Source of the DNA: Thermincola carboxydiphila
Lineage (GTDB): Bacteria > Bacillota > Thermincolia > Thermincolales > UBA2595
Direction: 5' to 3'
NCBI GenBank assembly: GCA_016841725.1
Contig: JAENYP010000008.1
Location: 62,001 to 126,000, forward strand
DNA: 64,000 nucleotides
Part shown: positions 35,346 through 43,315 of the stretch, piece after piece
Layout: every line of letters begins with the position of its first letter
Position numbering within the stretch: the first letter of the stretch is position 1
The notes under the pieces: model-generated
The model's input: the letters and a program-made list of their open reading frames with translations, nothing else
The model's database searches: none
What the model was told of the DNA's origin: nothing
Program-made: the position numbers and the translations under genes

Positions 35346-35819
35346 TTAGTGCATATGTTTGTATTTCTCCAGCAGTTCCCCCATCTGGTCAGCATTAAGC
35401 CTCCCATGGACCTCTTCGTTTATAGTGAGGACAGGCGCCATCCCACAGGCACCGATACACCTGGTAGCTTCCAGGCCAAATTTGCGGTCTTCACTGATTT
35501 CACCAATTTTCAGGCCAAGCTCTTCACCAATCTCCTCCACAATTTGACCAGCGCCCTTGACATAGCAGGCTGTACCCATACAGACAGCGATATTGTGCTC
35601 AGCCCTGGGAGTCATGGTAAACAGGGAATAAAAGGTAACTACTCCATATACATCAGCCAGAGGTACGCCAAGTCCCCTGGATATGTGGTATTGGACCTCT
35701 TCGGGAAGATACCCGTATACCTTCTGGGCTTCATGCAGAACAGGGATCAGGGCCCCTGGTTTGCCCGCATACTGTTCCAGAATCCGGTCGAGCTTCGTGA
35801 GCTTTTCATCATGTTCCAA
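35346..35819 (-). CDS. NuoE/HndA-like [2Fe-2S] subunit
   Basis: The 157-residue protein is the [2Fe-2S] partner of NuoF-like subunits. Helical N-terminal half, then a thioredoxin-like domain with ligands in CMGTACYVKGA and CIGACGMAP. Translation starts at a TTG seven bases after GGAGGAG. It leads into the NuoF-like gene, 30 bases away, and lies just after rex, whose product often controls such genes; no clear Rex operator could be found in 35820-35915. Confidence 0.94.
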   Translation of the reverse strand: MEHDEKLTKLDRILEQYAGKPGALIPVLHEAQKVYGYLPEEVQYHISRGLGVPLADVYGVVTFYSLFTMTPRAEHNIAVCMGTACYVKGAGQIVEEIGEELGLKIGEISEDRKFGLEATRCIGACGMAPVLTINEEVHGRLNADQMGELLEKYKHMH

Positions 35820-35915
35820 TTCAGTTCTCCTCCTGTTCGGAATTGGAGTTCAAATTCTAGTTTACCTTAACCATTCCCCTTCTATGCGCCCAGGCTTATT
35901 TGATGAGTTCTGCAA

Positions 35916-35946
35916 ATAAAAACCCCCCCGTTTCACCGGGGAGGTT
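35916..35946 (-). terminator. Rho-independent terminator after rex
   Basis: On the minus strand the stem AACCTCCCCGG / CGGGGGGGTT (loop TGAAA) with a T run lies about 100 bases past the rex stop, in front of the nuoE-like gene. Confidence 0.88.
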
Positions 35947-36045
35947 TACAAATACCTTTTTCTTATTTAACCTGTTCAGTTCTGAAGAGTCCGGTCCCAT
36001 AGCGCTCAACTTGTTTATATACTCACATTCACTATTATTGTCCGG

Positions 36046-36681
36046 TTATAACATATCCTTAAGACAGAGATGGAATGTCAGTATTTCCAGCCGGGTTGAT
36101 AAGTCAATATCTCTAACCTCAACATCTTCTGGAACTGATAACACAGTCGGGGCAAAATTAAGGATCGCCTTAACTCCGGCATTTATAATTTGGTTTGCAG
36201 CCTCCTGGGCAGCTGATGCAGGAACCGTGAGGATGCCGATTTTGACGTTGTTTTCCATGATTAACTTTTCCAGCTTCTCGGTGCCCAATACCTCAAGGTC
36301 CATCAACCTTTTGCCGATTTTTGAGAGGTCATTGTCAAATACACCAACTATATCAAAACCACGTTCACGAAACCCGCGGTATGAAACCAGTGCAGACCCC
36401 AAATTACCGGCTCCCAGTACTACTACTGGCCATTTGGTATTCAGCCCAAGAATTTTCAGGGTATGTCTAAGCAGGTCCTTGACATTGTAACCCACACCCC
36501 TTGTTCCAAATTCTCCGAAGTATGCCAGGTCTTTTCTGACCTGTGCCGGGCTGACTCCCACACCTTCAGCTATTTCCCCTGATGAAATAGTAATAATACC
36601 TTTTTTGTCAGCTTGTTCAAGAAAGCGTGAATAAACAGATAATCTTACTATTGTAGCCTCAGGGATCTTTAAGTTCTTCAA
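36046..36681 (-). CDS. rex: Redox-sensing transcriptional repressor Rex
   Basis: Rex senses the NADH/NAD+ ratio and represses fermentation and hydrogenase genes when NADH is low. The 211-residue protein has a winged-helix domain (about 1-80, with [21 protein letters not shown]) and a Rossmann domain with [15 protein letters not shown] (about 88-102). It lies upstream of the nuoEF-like genes, which suggests control of them. GGAGGG precedes the ATG; a promoter is at 36718-36746. Confidence 0.96.
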   Translation of the reverse strand: MKNLKIPEATIVRLSVYSRFLEQADKKGIITISSGEIAEGVGVSPAQVRKDLAYFGEFGTRGVGYNVKDLLRHTLKILGLNTKWPVVVLGAGNLGSALVSYRGFRERGFDIVGVFDNDLSKIGKRLMDLEVLGTEKLEKLIMENNVKIGILTVPASAAQEAANQIINAGVKAILNFAPTVLSVPEDVEVRDIDLSTRLEILTFHLCLKDML

Positions 36682-36717
36682 TTTATTCCCTCCTTATATG
36701 CCCCCTCCTAAGTGTAA

Positions 36718-36746
36718 ATTATATCATGTCGTAGAAGCTTGGACAA
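36718..36746 (-). promoter_or_regulatory. Promoter of rex
   Basis: A perfect TATAAT (36718-36723) lies 17 bases after TTGTCC (36741-36746) on the minus strand, about 40 bases before the rex start. Confidence 0.75.
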
Positions 36747-36748
36747 TG

Positions 36749-37585
36749 CTAAGTTTTACTGATATTGTTAATTTCCTGCCATAAAAGCAAATAATTATCC
36801 ATAAACTCCAGAAGTTTGTACTGTAACAACACAATCCCGTCAGGGTCTTTAGTTTCCATAAAGATGTTGAGCTGACCATGGAAATTCCCTATCGACTGAT
36901 GGACGTCCCTGAACCTGGTATTCATCAGGTTACTGTTAGAACTTACTTCACTTTCAAGTAACTGTGTTTTCCGATAAACTTCTTCCAGCACGCTTAACCG
37001 GGCGCTGTCCTCCCCAAAACCCATGGCTTCAGAGGATCCTGAAGGAAGTATTGCCAGGCTCTCCTTTAACCATGCCGTATAAGCCTCCAATACGGGACGG
37101 ATTTCTTTTATAAATAATTCTCTTCCTTGCCCGTACTGCAAGTTTTCACCATTTATTACAACTGCACAGGTAAAACTTCCATATCCCTGTTCCTTAAGAG
37201 CCAACTTGAGCTGTTCAGTATCCTTGCGTTCCCTGAAAACACCGACCCATATCCGGTAAGGCGCATTTCTGGTTATATATGGGTTATATCCCAGCTCTTG
37301 CAGCGGTTTAACGGCTGCCTCAGCGCCTCCCCGGTCAGTATAAACACCTGCTTGAAGATAATACACCGGGACAGGATCAAGAAGAAGATGGCTTTTTCCC
37401 TCTCGGGCTGCAACCGGCCTGGAATCACCCGTCATAACTTTCGTTCTTTCAGGATGTTTGCCCTCACTGATTATCGTAATAAACGTTTTCCCCAATAGAT
37501 AGGCTCCGGCGGCAGATACTGCCAATACAGCGAGAAAACACAGCAGAACTCCCATACCGGGCCTGAACCTTATTATCCGGCGCAT
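36749..37585 (-). CDS. SPOR-domain membrane protein
   Basis: The 278-residue protein has an N-terminal membrane anchor (about 10-32), a linker, then a SPOR domain (about 72-145, with VYYLQAGVYTDRGGAEAAVKP and FRERKDTEQLKLALKEQGYG), which binds denuded glycan at septa or in sporulation. A helical C-terminal part (about 155-278) has no recognised domain. GGAGGTGG precedes the ATG. It is close to rex but lies on the far side of the rex promoter. A role in spore cortex or division wall turnover is inferred. Confidence 0.85.
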   Translation of the reverse strand: MRRIIRFRPGMGVLLCFLAVLAVSAAGAYLLGKTFITIISEGKHPERTKVMTGDSRPVAAREGKSHLLLDPVPVYYLQAGVYTDRGGAEAAVKPLQELGYNPYITRNAPYRIWVGVFRERKDTEQLKLALKEQGYGSFTCAVVINGENLQYGQGRELFIKEIRPVLEAYTAWLKESLAILPSGSSEAMGFGEDSARLSVLEEVYRKTQLLESEVSSNSNLMNTRFRDVHQSIGNFHGQLNIFMETKDPDGIVLLQYKLLEFMDNYLLLWQEINNISKT

Positions 37586-37685
37586 ACAGCCACCTCCATC
37601 AGCAGAAACACTTACGGTCCCTAAAATATAATATGGACAGGTTAACAGAAATAGACCTGAAAAAAAATGGGGCCGGCTAATATGA

Positions 37686-37749
37686 GCAGGGGTAGAAATG
37701 TTCCTCCGGCGGGCTACATCTCCACCTTCCGAAACACATCTACCCCTGC
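37686..37749 (-). repeat. Palindromic element family 1, minimal copy
   Basis: On the minus strand a 64-base element begins GCAGGGGTAGATG and ends CATTTCTACCCCTGC, which pair as the outer stem. It then has GGAA, the second stem GGTGG / CCGCC, and a bare loop AGATGTAGC. The other copies (50139-50253, 50317-50493) share the outer stem, the GGAA loop, GTAGC and the second stem, but have large insertions in the loop. It sits in the gap between the SPOR gene and the secreted protein gene; the rest of that gap shows nothing clear. Confidence 0.85.
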
Positions 37750-37818
37750 CCTATAACATTTTTATAGTTCAAAATTATTGACTTTGCCAGCAATCTGGGG
37801 CCGACACATAACCAAGGG

Positions 37819-40800
37819 TTACTTAAAGAAAATCAATCCTCCACCGCCGTCGGCAGCATAGAGGCGGCCATTGGAGATGGCAACAGCTGTGCATTCTCCG
37901 ACAGTTCCGGCTACTTCCCTGAGTACCGGGTTAGCCGGGTCAGTCCAGTCAATTTTCAGCACTCCTGCCTCCGCAAAGGCCACATAAAATACCAGCTTGC
38001 CATTCACCAGGGTATAGTCCATTTTAAAGGCCCCACCTGCCCAATCTTCATATCCCGGTACATACTGGAGCTTGAAACGGTTGACGGCAACCGGACGGTA
38101 ATCATACTGAAGCTGTCCGGTAAGGCTCTTCTTCCATACTTCAGTGGGAGATACCCCGTCCGGAAGGGCTTCGGTAAGGTCTGCCATGCTGTAGCAGACT
38201 ACTCCAAAGCTGTCATAACTGAAATATGCCTTGTCACCGACCACTTTGACATCAGTAGCCTGCCCGTCAGCGGCCCCCACTTTATCATCTTCATACTTGA
38301 TAGGTTCAAATACCTTAACAATTTCCATGTTGTTTATATCAGTAATGTCAACAACTCCAACTCCCCGTGGGCCACAGGCAAGTACAGCATAAGTCCTGCC
38401 GGAATCCGGATCATTCCAAAGGTCTATCCCGGAAGCTGTGCCCAATGGCGGTTTAAGGCTGCCGGCACCAATATTGGCTGCTATAAAACCACTCTCCGGA
38501 TCTGTAGAATCCTTGGTAAAGTCATAAACAGTCAGACCGTTGCTGCCATCTGCCACAAAGGCATAATTACCCCTGATGGCCACATCATATGCATGGTCCT
38601 GGTACTGGATTCCCTTCACGGTGCCCCATTCGGCATTATGCTCGAAACAGTCATTCAGGTCCAGGGGAAGGAGCAACGGGTTCCCAACCTGACCTGTACC
38701 GTTTTCCACTTTAGATACATCGACACGCCTCAACCCCAAGCTGGCGCTCCCTGACCAGGCTAAGTTATTAACCGGGTCAAAAACCACATTGGTTGCATGT
38801 GAAGCAGGGTAAATCTTGATTCCATCCACTGTTTCCGGATATTCGTCCTGGAGGGTATTGGCAACAAGATGCACATCATCTGTGGCATAACCATTATCGT
38901 CAACCAGTTGCCAGGCCGATATGCCATGAGGTCCGTCAGCTACGTAAAGGTACTCGCCGGAAGCCGCAATTCCCTGGCTGTGTCCGATAGAAATAGTCTG
39001 ACCAGGTGTCCCGTCGGGAAAAGCCCCGATTTCATCTGTCGGCGGGAAGTATACCGGTACTGTATATCTTTCTTCCATGGTGGGGGCATCCAGAGCCACG
39101 ATATCTATAAAGTTAAAACCACCTGCGCCGGCACACTCAAGGAGATCAACTTCGCCGACAGTATCAACAGACATATTGTCCATCAGCAGCAGTCTGTTTC
39201 CATGACCGTTAATCTCAGCAGTAACCAGCTCACAGGGAGCTTCATACATCCATTTGGGCATAGACTCATTATCCAGAGCGTCATATGGAGACATATCAAA
39301 TGAAGTCACAAACTCACTGTCAGGCCAGTGGTCTCCCATTATACCGTTGGTATCATTATTGTATGGAGCATTAGCCCCCCTCCATCTGAGGTCCGGACTT
39401 CCGGCATCACTGATTATCATCAGTCCGGCAAAGTGGTCGGTCAGATATACATAATCTTCCCTAACCTGAACATCCACTACACCTGACTCTTTCAGCATCC
39501 CTGCGCCAAAATAAGGCAGCAGGCTCTCTGACTGTTCCCCGGTGGGCTCCTTGGGTCCATTGGCAGGAACTGCCGGAATATATCCGAGATAATTTGCATT
39601 AAACAAAGTATCGGCATTTGCTCCCGAAGATGGGGCTGTATTCTGATAACCGGTAATGTCTACAGCCACCAGCCCGCCCAGGGAATACGCCAGGTAGGCA
39701 ATTGTTCTGCCGTTAAATTCGGCAATATCGATGCCCTGGCACTTGTAATAGAACTTGCCGTAGCGGTCAAAATCAGCCCACGGTGTGGGTGCATCTGCAT
39801 TATTTTTCATTACCTCAAGGATTTCAAAACTGGTCTGCCGGTAATCAGGCATCCCGGTAAATTCGTCGATATATACTTCACCGGTGGTGTCATCTGTATG
39901 TACTGCCTGTTTTACGTCCATATTTACAAACCAGTCTTCAGAAACAGCGGCATCGGTATAAAGGTTGTACCGGCCCACCTGTTCCAGGGTTACCGGGTCA
40001 AAAATTCCCATTCCCAGTGAACCCATACAGGCAAATAGCTTACCTCCATACAGTTTCAGGTCTACCGGGCCTCCCCAGGGGTTTTCCCCGGCATACTGTA
40101 GGGTAAACTGTTCGGCTTCAATTAAAAGGGTTCCGTCTCCGGATCCGTCAAGTACCGGTCCGTTTGATCCCAGCAGATTTTCCAACGCCGTTCTGTGTAT
40201 TCCAAATTCGGGGTCAGCAATGAAAAGTTCAGTCCCGTCTGTTGCCAGTGCGGCAACCGGAGCATTTACACTTGAAATCTCATTATCATATAGTATAGCC
40301 CCACCGCCTTCGGCAAAGGTCAGTCCACTCATATAATAATTGATTCCAACACTAAACTCCTTAACCATATTCTCCGGATCTGTCAGGTCTATAACGGCTA
40401 TTCCCTCGCTGCCCATAGAGATAAGGGCATACCTGACACCATTGTAATTGACTATGTCAATATCATTCACAAATCCCGGAACATAGATGTAATTTACTAC
40501 ACCTGCCGCAGTTTCTACCGGCGCCGAACAGAGTTTACTTCCAATATTAAAAATTGCCCACTCAGTCCCATTGTGGCTGAACTTGGCAACAGCGGTAGTA
40601 GCACCGCCAACCTGGACATTTTCCCCCAGGAAGGGGTCCATATCAGCAGGTTCTACAAAAACAGATATCTTCCGCGAATCCCTGTTGCCATCACTGCCGG
40701 TAACACTCAGTCTGAATGTCAGCTCGGTATCAACGGCAACAGCCAGTGAACTTACATCCACAACAGCCCTGGTAATATCAACAGGAGTAATATCAACCCT

Positions 40801-41559
40801 GGGTCCGCCGACCTGGGTCCAGCTATAAGCGCATCCCTCCACCGTACCTTCAAGTACGGCAGTCAGATTCACAGCAGCAACTGTTCCCTCAACAAAATCT
40901 GTGGTGTCAGCTGTCAGAGACACGATATTGATAGAAGCTGATACCGGGTCAAGGACAAAATCAAGTGTTTCACTGGTGCCGGGATTTACATTTACCGGCT
41001 TGGAAAAAGAATTATAACCGGCAGCCTCAGCAGTTACAGTATAAGTCCCCTGGGATACTTCCAGGGTATATTCCCCGGCAATCCCGGCAGTAACTGACTG
41101 CCCGCTGTCAATCAGCACTGTCGCTCCGGAAATAGGCTGACCGCTGCTGCTGTCAGTCACAGTTCCGGTTATTATCCCGGTGACAGGAGCAGCCTCACTA
41201 AGTGAAATATCGAGTATAATCGTATTCGAATTCTTAATATTGACTGTTCCAGAAAACTTATTATATCCTTCCGCCTGGCAGGTTACCGTATACCTGCCTG
41301 ACGGCAGTTCAGATACCGAATATGCTCCGTTTTCATCAGCGGCAGCAGTAAATATCCCGGAACTGCCGGAAGCGGCGACAACAGCCCCGGCCACAGCAGT
41401 TCCGGAAACGGAATCTGCCACCTTACCGGTAAGTGTCCCCGATGTTGGGCTTGTCCCCTCTTTGTCACCCTTGCCGGCATATACCGGGCCGGTGAAAAGA
41501 GTCATCATAAAAACAAGACACACCAACAGGGATGTGATTTTTTTCGCTTTGGTAGTCAT
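37819..41559 (-). CDS. Large secreted protein with carboxypeptidase-regulatory and LVIVD-like repeats
   Basis: The 1246-residue protein has a signal peptide (about 1-29, ending VYAG), two carboxypeptidase regulatory-like beta domains (about 41-125 and 130-205, each starting with a G-x-V-x-D and P-x-x-G-A-x-V pattern), an Ig/PKD-like domain (about 215-305) and then many repeats such as GIAVIDLTDPENM and GLAVYDF-type blocks typical of LVIVD propellers. It is probably exported and free or wall-attached. GGGAGGC eight bases before the ATG at 41559 sets the start; a longer frame to 41586 lacks one. No S-layer anchor or sortase motif was seen. Its ligand is unknown. Confidence 0.85.
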   Translation of the reverse strand: MTTKAKKITSLLVCLVFMMTLFTGPVYAGKGDKEGTSPTSGTLTGKVADSVSGTAVAGAVVAASGSSGIFTAAADENGAYSVSELPSGRYTVTCQAEGYNKFSGTVNIKNSNTIILDISLSEAAPVTGIITGTVTDSSSGQPISGATVLIDSGQSVTAGIAGEYTLEVSQGTYTVTAEAAGYNSFSKPVNVNPGTSETLDFVLDPVSASINIVSLTADTTDFVEGTVAAVNLTAVLEGTVEGCAYSWTQVGGPRVDITPVDITRAVVDVSSLAVAVDTELTFRLSVTGSDGNRDSRKISVFVEPADMDPFLGENVQVGGATTAVAKFSHNGTEWAIFNIGSKLCSAPVETAAGVVNYIYVPGFVNDIDIVNYNGVRYALISMGSEGIAVIDLTDPENMVKEFSVGINYYMSGLTFAEGGGAILYDNEISSVNAPVAALATDGTELFIADPEFGIHRTALENLLGSNGPVLDGSGDGTLLIEAEQFTLQYAGENPWGGPVDLKLYGGKLFACMGSLGMGIFDPVTLEQVGRYNLYTDAAVSEDWFVNMDVKQAVHTDDTTGEVYIDEFTGMPDYRQTSFEILEVMKNNADAPTPWADFDRYGKFYYKCQGIDIAEFNGRTIAYLAYSLGGLVAVDITGYQNTAPSSGANADTLFNANYLGYIPAVPANGPKEPTGEQSESLLPYFGAGMLKESGVVDVQVREDYVYLTDHFAGLMIISDAGSPDLRWRGANAPYNNDTNGIMGDHWPDSEFVTSFDMSPYDALDNESMPKWMYEAPCELVTAEINGHGNRLLLMDNMSVDTVGEVDLLECAGAGGFNFIDIVALDAPTMEERYTVPVYFPPTDEIGAFPDGTPGQTISIGHSQGIAASGEYLYVADGPHGISAWQLVDDNGYATDDVHLVANTLQDEYPETVDGIKIYPASHATNVVFDPVNNLAWSGSASLGLRRVDVSKVENGTGQVGNPLLLPLDLNDCFEHNAEWGTVKGIQYQDHAYDVAIRGNYAFVADGSNGLTVYDFTKDSTDPESGFIAANIGAGSLKPPLGTASGIDLWNDPDSGRTYAVLACGPRGVGVVDITDINNMEIVKVFEPIKYEDDKVGAADGQATDVKVVGDKAYFSYDSFGVVCYSMADLTEALPDGVSPTEVWKKSLTGQLQYDYRPVAVNRFKLQYVPGYEDWAGGAFKMDYTLVNGKLVFYVAFAEAGVLKIDWTDPANPVLREVAGTVGECTAVAISNGRLYAADGGGGLIFFK

Positions 41560-41721
41560 TAAAAAAGCCTCCCTTAAAAATTTCAATCATGCCTTTTTCT
41601 TTTTTTATCTCTATTTTCTTCCAGTTAAGCCCCAACGTCACCTCCGCAAATAATTTCCCGTCCAAGCTAAATATTCTGCAATAATCATTGTTTTCGAAAG
41701 ATTCTGTAAATACTGGAGTTT

Positions 41722-41742
41722 AAAAAAACCGACACATGTCGG
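41722..41742 (-). terminator. Terminator hairpin in the leader of the secreted protein gene
   Basis: The perfect 6-base-pair stem CCGACA / TGTCGG followed by seven or more T on the minus strand lies about 45 bases after a strong promoter (41791-41819) and about 160 bases before the coding start. It would end a short transcript of about 60 bases unless antiterminated. Confidence 0.82.
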
Positions 41743-41790
41743 TGACTCACAAAATCACAACACTTACTAATAGAATAAGTATTAGTATTA

Positions 41791-41819
41791 ATTATAAAGC
41801 CCTAACCTGCCCTTTTCAA
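41791..41819 (-). promoter_or_regulatory. Strong promoter before the attenuator-like leader
   Basis: TTGAAA (41814-41819) and TATAAT (41791-41796) are 17 bases apart on the minus strand. The remaining 41820-41942 region holds no gene; a small AGTGCT / AGCACT stem lies near 41915-41935. Confidence 0.82.
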
Positions 41820-41942
41820 CCATTTTTTGCACTTTTATTTACCACATAATGTAATACTACTTTTTTAAGAATCTAATGTCTGTAAGTCTCCCGACCTTAA
41901 AATATTTTTCTTAGTGCTGCCTGAAATAAGCACTGTGGTAAC

Positions 41943-41979
41943 AAAAAAGAGACCGGGACACGCCCTAGGACTGCCCGGC
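41943..41979 (-). terminator. Rho-independent terminator overlapping the folC stop
   Basis: The stem CCGGGCA / GTCCCGG, followed by TCTCTTTTTT on the minus strand, begins within the last folC codons. The loop is long and imperfect. Confidence 0.6.
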
Positions 41980-43260
41980 CAACAACTCTCTTGCTTCAGA
42001 CACCATATAAAGTGAGCCGGTGATACATACCAGGTCTTCGGGGCCGGCCATTGCTATCCCTTTTTGCACAGCCTGGTGGATATTTTCAATCAGGTAAACC
42101 TCGTTAACATACTTCCTGACCTCATCAGCTATCTTCTCCCAGTCCCCGGCCCTGGGAGAATTGGGTTTTGTTACCACCACTGCCCTGGCCAGCGGCGCCA
42201 GCATGGCGACAACCTTTTCCCTCTCCTTGTCGCCAAGCATTCCAAAAACCAGGATCAAATCCCGGTAGGAAAACACTTCTATCAGGGCTTTTTGCAGGGT
42301 TGCCGAACCATGAAGGTTATGGGCGCCGTCAAGTACCACCCTGGGATTTTCCCTGACTGTCTCCAGCCGCGCCGGCCACTTAGCCCCGGCAAGACCACGG
42401 GCCACTGTCTCTTCATCAATGATATATCCATGCCCAGCCAGCAGTTCGATTGCCGCCACAGCAGTTGCTGCATTGACCACCTGGTGATGCCCTGCCAGCT
42501 TTACAAAAAGGTTTTTGTAGGCTTTCTTTGCGGTATATATGTCGAATTCCTGACTCTCAGGTGTGCTGGTTTTTGATTGCCAGGAAACTTCCCGGCCTGC
42601 CTCCACAAGAAGGCAGCCCTTTTCCCGGGACGCTTCCCGGATAACTTCCAGGGCATCAGGGTCATCAGCTGCAGTTACCACAGGCACACCCTGCTTGATT
42701 ATTCCTGATTTCACCCCGGCAATCTCTTTCACCGAATTGCCCAGGTAGTCCATGTGGTCCATGGCCACATTAGTGATTACCGATACCAGGGGAATGACCA
42801 CATTGGTAGAATCAATAGCTCCCCCCAGGCCTACCTCCAGGACAAGGAAATCCACCTTCTCACGATAAAAGTACAGGAAACCAAGTGCCGTACTGACCTC
42901 AAATTCGGTGGGATGTTCAAAGCCTTCGGCAACCATTTCCTCCAGGTGAGGCCTGAGGACAGTCATCATTTCAGCTATGCGGCCCCTGCTGATATCGATG
43001 GCATCGATCTTGTACCTTTCACAGTAGGAATGAATATGAGGAGATGTAAACATTCCTGTTTTATAACCTGCAGCTTGCAAAATGCCGGCAATCATCGCAG
43101 CTGTAGAACCCTTTCCGTTGGTCCCGCCCACATGGATAATCCTGAGTTCCCGGTGGGGATCCCCGAGTCTCCTCAGGAGTTCCTCAATCCGGTTCAACCC
43201 GAAGTTAAAGCCGAATTTGGTGAGATTTCGTAAAAATCCAATTGATTCATCAAAGTTCAT
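41965..43260 (-). CDS. folC: Folylpolyglutamate synthase / dihydrofolate synthase
   Basis: FolC adds glutamate to folates and usually also makes dihydrofolate from dihydropteroate. The 431-residue protein has the P-loop GGTNGKGSTAA (about residues 45-55), the Mur-ligase-like block SPHIHSYCERYKIDA, and DGAHNLHGSATL near residue 315. AAAGGA nine bases before the ATG at 43260 supports the start. It follows valS, as often seen in Firmicutes, and probably shares its T-box-controlled transcript. Confidence 0.95.
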   Translation of the reverse strand: MNFDESIGFLRNLTKFGFNFGLNRIEELLRRLGDPHRELRIIHVGGTNGKGSTAAMIAGILQAAGYKTGMFTSPHIHSYCERYKIDAIDISRGRIAEMMTVLRPHLEEMVAEGFEHPTEFEVSTALGFLYFYREKVDFLVLEVGLGGAIDSTNVVIPLVSVITNVAMDHMDYLGNSVKEIAGVKSGIIKQGVPVVTAADDPDALEVIREASREKGCLLVEAGREVSWQSKTSTPESQEFDIYTAKKAYKNLFVKLAGHHQVVNAATAVAAIELLAGHGYIIDEETVARGLAGAKWPARLETVRENPRVVLDGAHNLHGSATLQKALIEVFSYRDLILVFGMLGDKEREKVVAMLAPLARAVVVTKPNSPRAGDWEKIADEVRKYVNEVYLIENIHQAVQKGIAMAGPEDLVCITGSLYMVSEARELLAGQS

Positions 43261-43315
43261 TTTTCCCGTTCCTTTCAACATGCTGTTACTCAGGCTTAGG
43301 GATCTCGGACTCCTG

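Noticed and set aside
35820-35915. Rex operator before the nuoE-like gene
   Set aside because: No sequence close to TTGTGA with its inverted half was found; control by Rex remains inference from position.
41465-41665. Minus-strand 66-codon frame overlapping the start of the secreted protein gene
   Set aside because: It is out of frame with the gene, includes its signal peptide region and has no recognisable product; probably leader sequence.
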